Shown piece by piece: positions 13,558-15,634 of a stretch of 15,634 nucleotides of DNA. The notes under the pieces are model-generated. The model was not told where the DNA came from. It was given only the letters and a program-made list of their open reading frames with translations, and made no database searches. A program made the translations under genes and the position numbers. Origin of the DNA: CAZWSE01 sp964636575. GTDB taxonomy: Bacteria > Pseudomonadota > Alphaproteobacteria > Rhodobacterales > Rhodobacteraceae. Numbering within the stretch: position 1 is the stretch's first letter; the number at the start of each line of letters is the position of its first letter. The DNA is taken from positions 1-15,634 of the forward strand of contig CAZWSE010000079.1 in NCBI GenBank assembly GCA_964636575.1, read 5' to 3'.

Positions 13558-14288
13558 CAGCTAACGGTCGGGTCCGTTGCCACCAAAACAGGTGCCGTCC
13601 AATCGGTAAGGCTATTGATCTGACGCCCCGCGTCGTCAAAGTTTTCTGGTGACAACCAGCGGGTAAAGGCCGCGTTCAACGCCGGCCATTCGCTGTCGAT
13701 TGCAGCAAACCAAGCCGTATCGCGGTTGCGCCCCTTAACGATCAAGGCCTGCCGGAACACCCCTTCATAGCTGAACCCAAGACGCTGCGCCGACCTGCGG
13801 GACGGGGCGTTAAGCGCGTTGCATTTCCATTCATACCGTCTGTATCCAGCCTCAAACGCCCATTTCATCATCAGATACATGGCCTCGGTCGAGGCAGCGG
13901 TGCGTTGCAGGGCGGGCGCGAAGTTTATATTGCCGACCTCAATGGACCCAGCGCTTGGGTCGATCCGCAGATAGCTTGCCACGCCCACAAACTCCCCCGT
14001 CTGCACATCCTGCACAGCATAGAAAAAATGCGAAGGGTTCGCGACGGTGTCACGGATCCAAGCGTGATAGTCTTCAACACGGTCAAACGGCCCATAAGGC
14101 AGGTAATCCCAGACGAAATCATGCCCGATATACGCAGGATAAAGGGCTGCGGCGTGTTTATCCGCATCCAAGGGTTCCAACCGAACCGTGCGACCGCTCA
14201 GGATTTCCCCGCAAGGCACCGCAGGCGGCACCCAATTGAGAACCTTTTCGCCCACCGGACGGTCCGTGCCCTGTGCGTCAGTCTTCAT
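13554..14288 (-). CDS. GNAT family N-acetyltransferase (RimJ/RimL-like)
   Basis: The 244-residue protein is a GNAT acetyltransferase of the RimJ/RimL type, transferring acetyl from acetyl-CoA to an amine. Motifs in order are SGRTVRLEPLDADKHAAAL (start of the domain), FFYAVQDVQTGEFVGVASY (central strands), GNINFAPALQRTAASTEAMY (the acetyl-CoA loop region, here QRTAAS), and NAPSRRSAQRLGFSYEGVFR (the typical Asn-x-x-S-x-x-x-x-x-x-LGF segment). The tail GRNRDTAWFAAIDSEWP marks a subgroup of longer members. The substrate is unknown. ATG 14288 is used; a GGGGG stretch lies some ten bases before it. It converges on the response regulator with a four-base overlap and is divergent from the pilin gene. 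Confidence 0.9.
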   Translation of the reverse strand: MKTDAQGTDRPVGEKVLNWVPPAVPCGEILSGRTVRLEPLDADKHAAALYPAYIGHDFVWDYLPYGPFDRVEDYHAWIRDTVANPSHFFYAVQDVQTGEFVGVASYLRIDPSAGSIEVGNINFAPALQRTAASTEAMYLMMKWAFEAGYRRYEWKCNALNAPSRRSAQRLGFSYEGVFRQALIVKGRNRDTAWFAAIDSEWPALNAAFTRWLSPENFDDAGRQINSLTDWTAPVLVATDPTVSC

Positions 14289-14444
14289 CCCAAAGCCCCC
14301 ATATACGCCCTACTTTCGGTCAAGATTGCTTAAAATGACCCCGCAAACCACCTCAAATCGCCGCATGCCTGTCCAGCTTTGACCACATTGCACCGTCATA
14401 ACGATGTCAGACAGTGTAGTTGAACGCCTTTGAAAGGACGTACC

Positions 14445-14624
14445 ATGAAATCGATTTTTGCAAAATTTGCCCGCGATGAATCCGGCGCAATCACAGTTGA
14501 TTGGGTTGTTCTTTGTGCAGCGGTTGTTGGTCTTGCCGCGACCGCCACTTTGGCGATCCAGACCAGCACCGATGGTCTTGCACAAAACACCGGAACATAC
14601 ATCAATTCGCAGGACTTCTTCTAA
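14445..14624 (+). CDS. Flp-like (type IVb) pilin, GAITVDW variant
   Basis: This 59-residue protein has a basic leader MKSIFAKFARDESG, a hydrophobic helix VDWVVLCAAVVGLAATATLAI (interrupted only by its own composition), and a short polar tail. A prepilin peptidase cut after Gly14 would leave AITVDW. Flp pilins normally have Glu at +5 and Tyr at +6; here they are Asp19 and Trp20. AAAGGA seven bases before ATG 14445 supports that start over the in-frame ATG at 14430. No tad, cpa or rcp gene is adjacent, so it is an orphan whose assembly machinery would be elsewhere. It is followed by a strong terminator, so it is probably a single-gene unit. It may be a minor pilin or a membrane peptide with another role. 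Confidence 0.82.
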   Translation: MKSIFAKFARDESGAITVDWVVLCAAVVGLAATATLAIQTSTDGLAQNTGTYINSQDFF

Positions 14625-14662
14625 GTCCCGCACAAAACCTCGCTCACAACTTGGTTTTATTG

Positions 14663-14698
14663 AAAAACCGGTGCGGACCTCCCCCGCGCCGGTTTTTT
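14663..14698. terminator. Bidirectional intrinsic terminator between the pilin gene and aspS
   Basis: Arms 14663-14676 and 14684-14697 pair over 14 positions, with one U-G pair, around the loop ACCTCCC. The right arm ends in a run of six T, and the left arm begins with five A, which become a T run for minus-strand transcripts. It lies 38 bases after the pilin stop and 14 bases beyond the aspS stop, so it can end both. Confidence 0.9.
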
Positions 14699-14711
14699 CG
14701 TGCGCGCGGGC

Positions 14712-15634
14712 CTAGGCCTTATCTTGCGGAATGACCCGCAGACCCAGTTCCATCAATTGATCCGACATCGGATCATTGGGCGCATTCATCATCAAGTCTT
14801 CAGCGCGCTGGTTCATCGGGAACATGATGACTTCGCGGATGTTGGCCTCGTCTGCCAGCAACATGACAATCCGGTCGATCCCGGCCGCACAGCCACCGTG
14901 GGGCGGCGCGCCATACTGAAAAGCGTTGACCATCCCGCCAAAGCGCTTTTCGACTTCTTCTTTGCCGTAGCCTGCAATTTCAAAGGCTTTGAACATGATC
15001 TCAGGGCGGTGGTTCCGGATCGCACCTGATACCAATTCATAGCCATTGCAGGCCAGATCATATTGATATCCCAGCACTTTTAGGGGATCACCTTCCAGCG
15101 CTTCCATCCCGCCTTGGGGCATTGAAAACGGGTTGTGCTCAAAATCGATCTTGCCGGTTTCGTCGTCTTTCTCATAAATCGGGAAATCCACGATCCAAGC
15201 GAAGGCAAAGCGGTCTTCGTCGATCAGTTTCAGCTCTTTGCCGATCTCGTTGCGGGCGCGCCCTGCGATGGCTTCAAAGGCGGAGGGCTTACCACCCAAG
15301 AAGAAGGCAGCGTCGCCGACCTCAAGGCCAAGCTGTTGACGAATGGCCTCGGTCCGTTCAGGGCCGATGTTTTTGGCCAAAGGCCCTGCGGCTTCCATGC
15401 CCTCACCCTGATCGCGCCAGAAGATGTAGCCCATGCCGGGCAGACCTTCTTTTTGGGCAAAAGCATTCATGCGGTCACAGAACTTGCGGCTGCCGCCTGT
15501 TGGCGCAGGGATCGCACGGATTTCTGTGCCCTCTTGTTCCAGCAGTTTGGCAAAGATGGCAAAACCAGAACCTGCGAAATGATCCGAGACCACCTGCATC
15601 TTAATCGGGTTGCGCAGATCGGGCTTGTCAGAGC
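14712..15634 (-). CDS. aspS: Aspartyl-tRNA synthetase (partial, N-terminal part off window)
   Basis: The frame is open from the right edge and ends at 14712, giving about 307 residues of a protein normally near 590. The first visible residues, SDKPDLRNPIKM, are the typical segment between the catalytic core and the GAD insertion domain of bacterial AspRS; the GAD-type region runs through GMGYIFWRDQGEG and DAAFFLGGKPSAF. Class II core elements follow: WIVDFPIYEKD, HNPFSMPQGG, GYELVSGAIRNH, and motif 3 in GGCAAGIDRIVMLL. It charges tRNA-Asp with aspartate. Whether it also charges tRNA-Asn cannot be judged without the N-terminal anticodon-binding domain. It converges on the pilin gene, with the shared terminator between. 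Confidence 0.97.
   Translation of the reverse strand, partial: SDKPDLRNPIKMQVVSDHFAGSGFAIFAKLLEQEGTEIRAIPAPTGGSRKFCDRMNAFAQKEGLPGMGYIFWRDQGEGMEAAGPLAKNIGPERTEAIRQQLGLEVGDAAFFLGGKPSAFEAIAGRARNEIGKELKLIDEDRFAFAWIVDFPIYEKDDETGKIDFEHNPFSMPQGGMEALEGDPLKVLGYQYDLACNGYELVSGAIRNHRPEIMFKAFEIAGYGKEEVEKRFGGMVNAFQYGAPPHGGCAAGIDRIVMLLADEANIREVIMFPMNQRAEDLMMNAPNDPMSDQLMELGLRVIPQDKA

Noticed and set aside
14405..14413. TGTCAGACA palindrome upstream of the pilin gene
   Set aside because: Nine bases with four-base arms occur often by chance, and no consensus fits.
1..15634. tRNA, rRNA, CRISPR array, riboswitch, insertion sequence or attachment site
   Set aside because: I read both strands and saw no cloverleaf-like run, regular repeat array, transposase gene, or terminal inverted repeat; the intergenic spaces are all short.

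Overview
The window looks like part of an alphaproteobacterial genome, most likely a marine Rhodobacteraceae (Roseobacter-group) bacterium. The reasons are the moderately high GC content, several small families typical of that group (DUF6455, DUF1467, a GAITVDW-type Flp-like pilin), an FnrL-type operator, and the tight gene packing. It is draft or metagenome-assembled sequence: a run of exactly 100 N (10298-10397) is flanked by two identical 55-base copies, which looks like two contig ends that overlap and were never merged.

Region 1 (1-6189, minus strand) is one seven-gene catabolic-looking operon. In transcription order it holds a FAD-dependent amine/amino-acid oxidoreductase, an HpcH/HpaI aldolase, a uronate-dehydrogenase-like NAD enzyme, tryptophan 2,3-dioxygenase (kynA, TTG start), and the 5-oxoprolinase-type proteins PxpB, PxpC and PxpA (the last cut by the window edge). 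Most junctions are ATGA or TGATG overlaps. A palindrome overlapping a candidate -35 box lies upstream (6253-6270). The gene combination does not match a pathway I know and is the best candidate here for an undescribed system.

Region 2 (6331-8544) holds small genes: a DCC-family thiol oxidoreductase, a DUF6455 protein behind a near-ideal class II FNR-type promoter, a three-helix membrane protein, an M48 metalloprotease lipoprotein and a small conserved-looking protein. Region 3 (8604-12014, plus strand) is a coupled run: class II HDAC-like deacetylase, YdjA-like nitroreductase (carrying the assembly gap), a lower-GC secreted protein of unknown function, and an EI24 membrane protein. Region 4 (12011-13557) holds methylmalonyl-CoA epimerase with DUF1467 on the minus strand, and a response regulator without a recognised output domain behind a CtrA-like box. 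Region 5 (13554-15634) holds a GNAT acetyltransferase, a Flp-like pilin, a bidirectional terminator and the C-terminal part of aspartyl-tRNA synthetase.

A window-wide pattern is that four of the five convergent gene pairs overlap by exactly four bases, with both stop codons sharing a palindromic TTAA or CTAG. No tRNA, rRNA, CRISPR array, insertion sequence or phage gene was seen. No gene-free stretch exceeds 300 bases.
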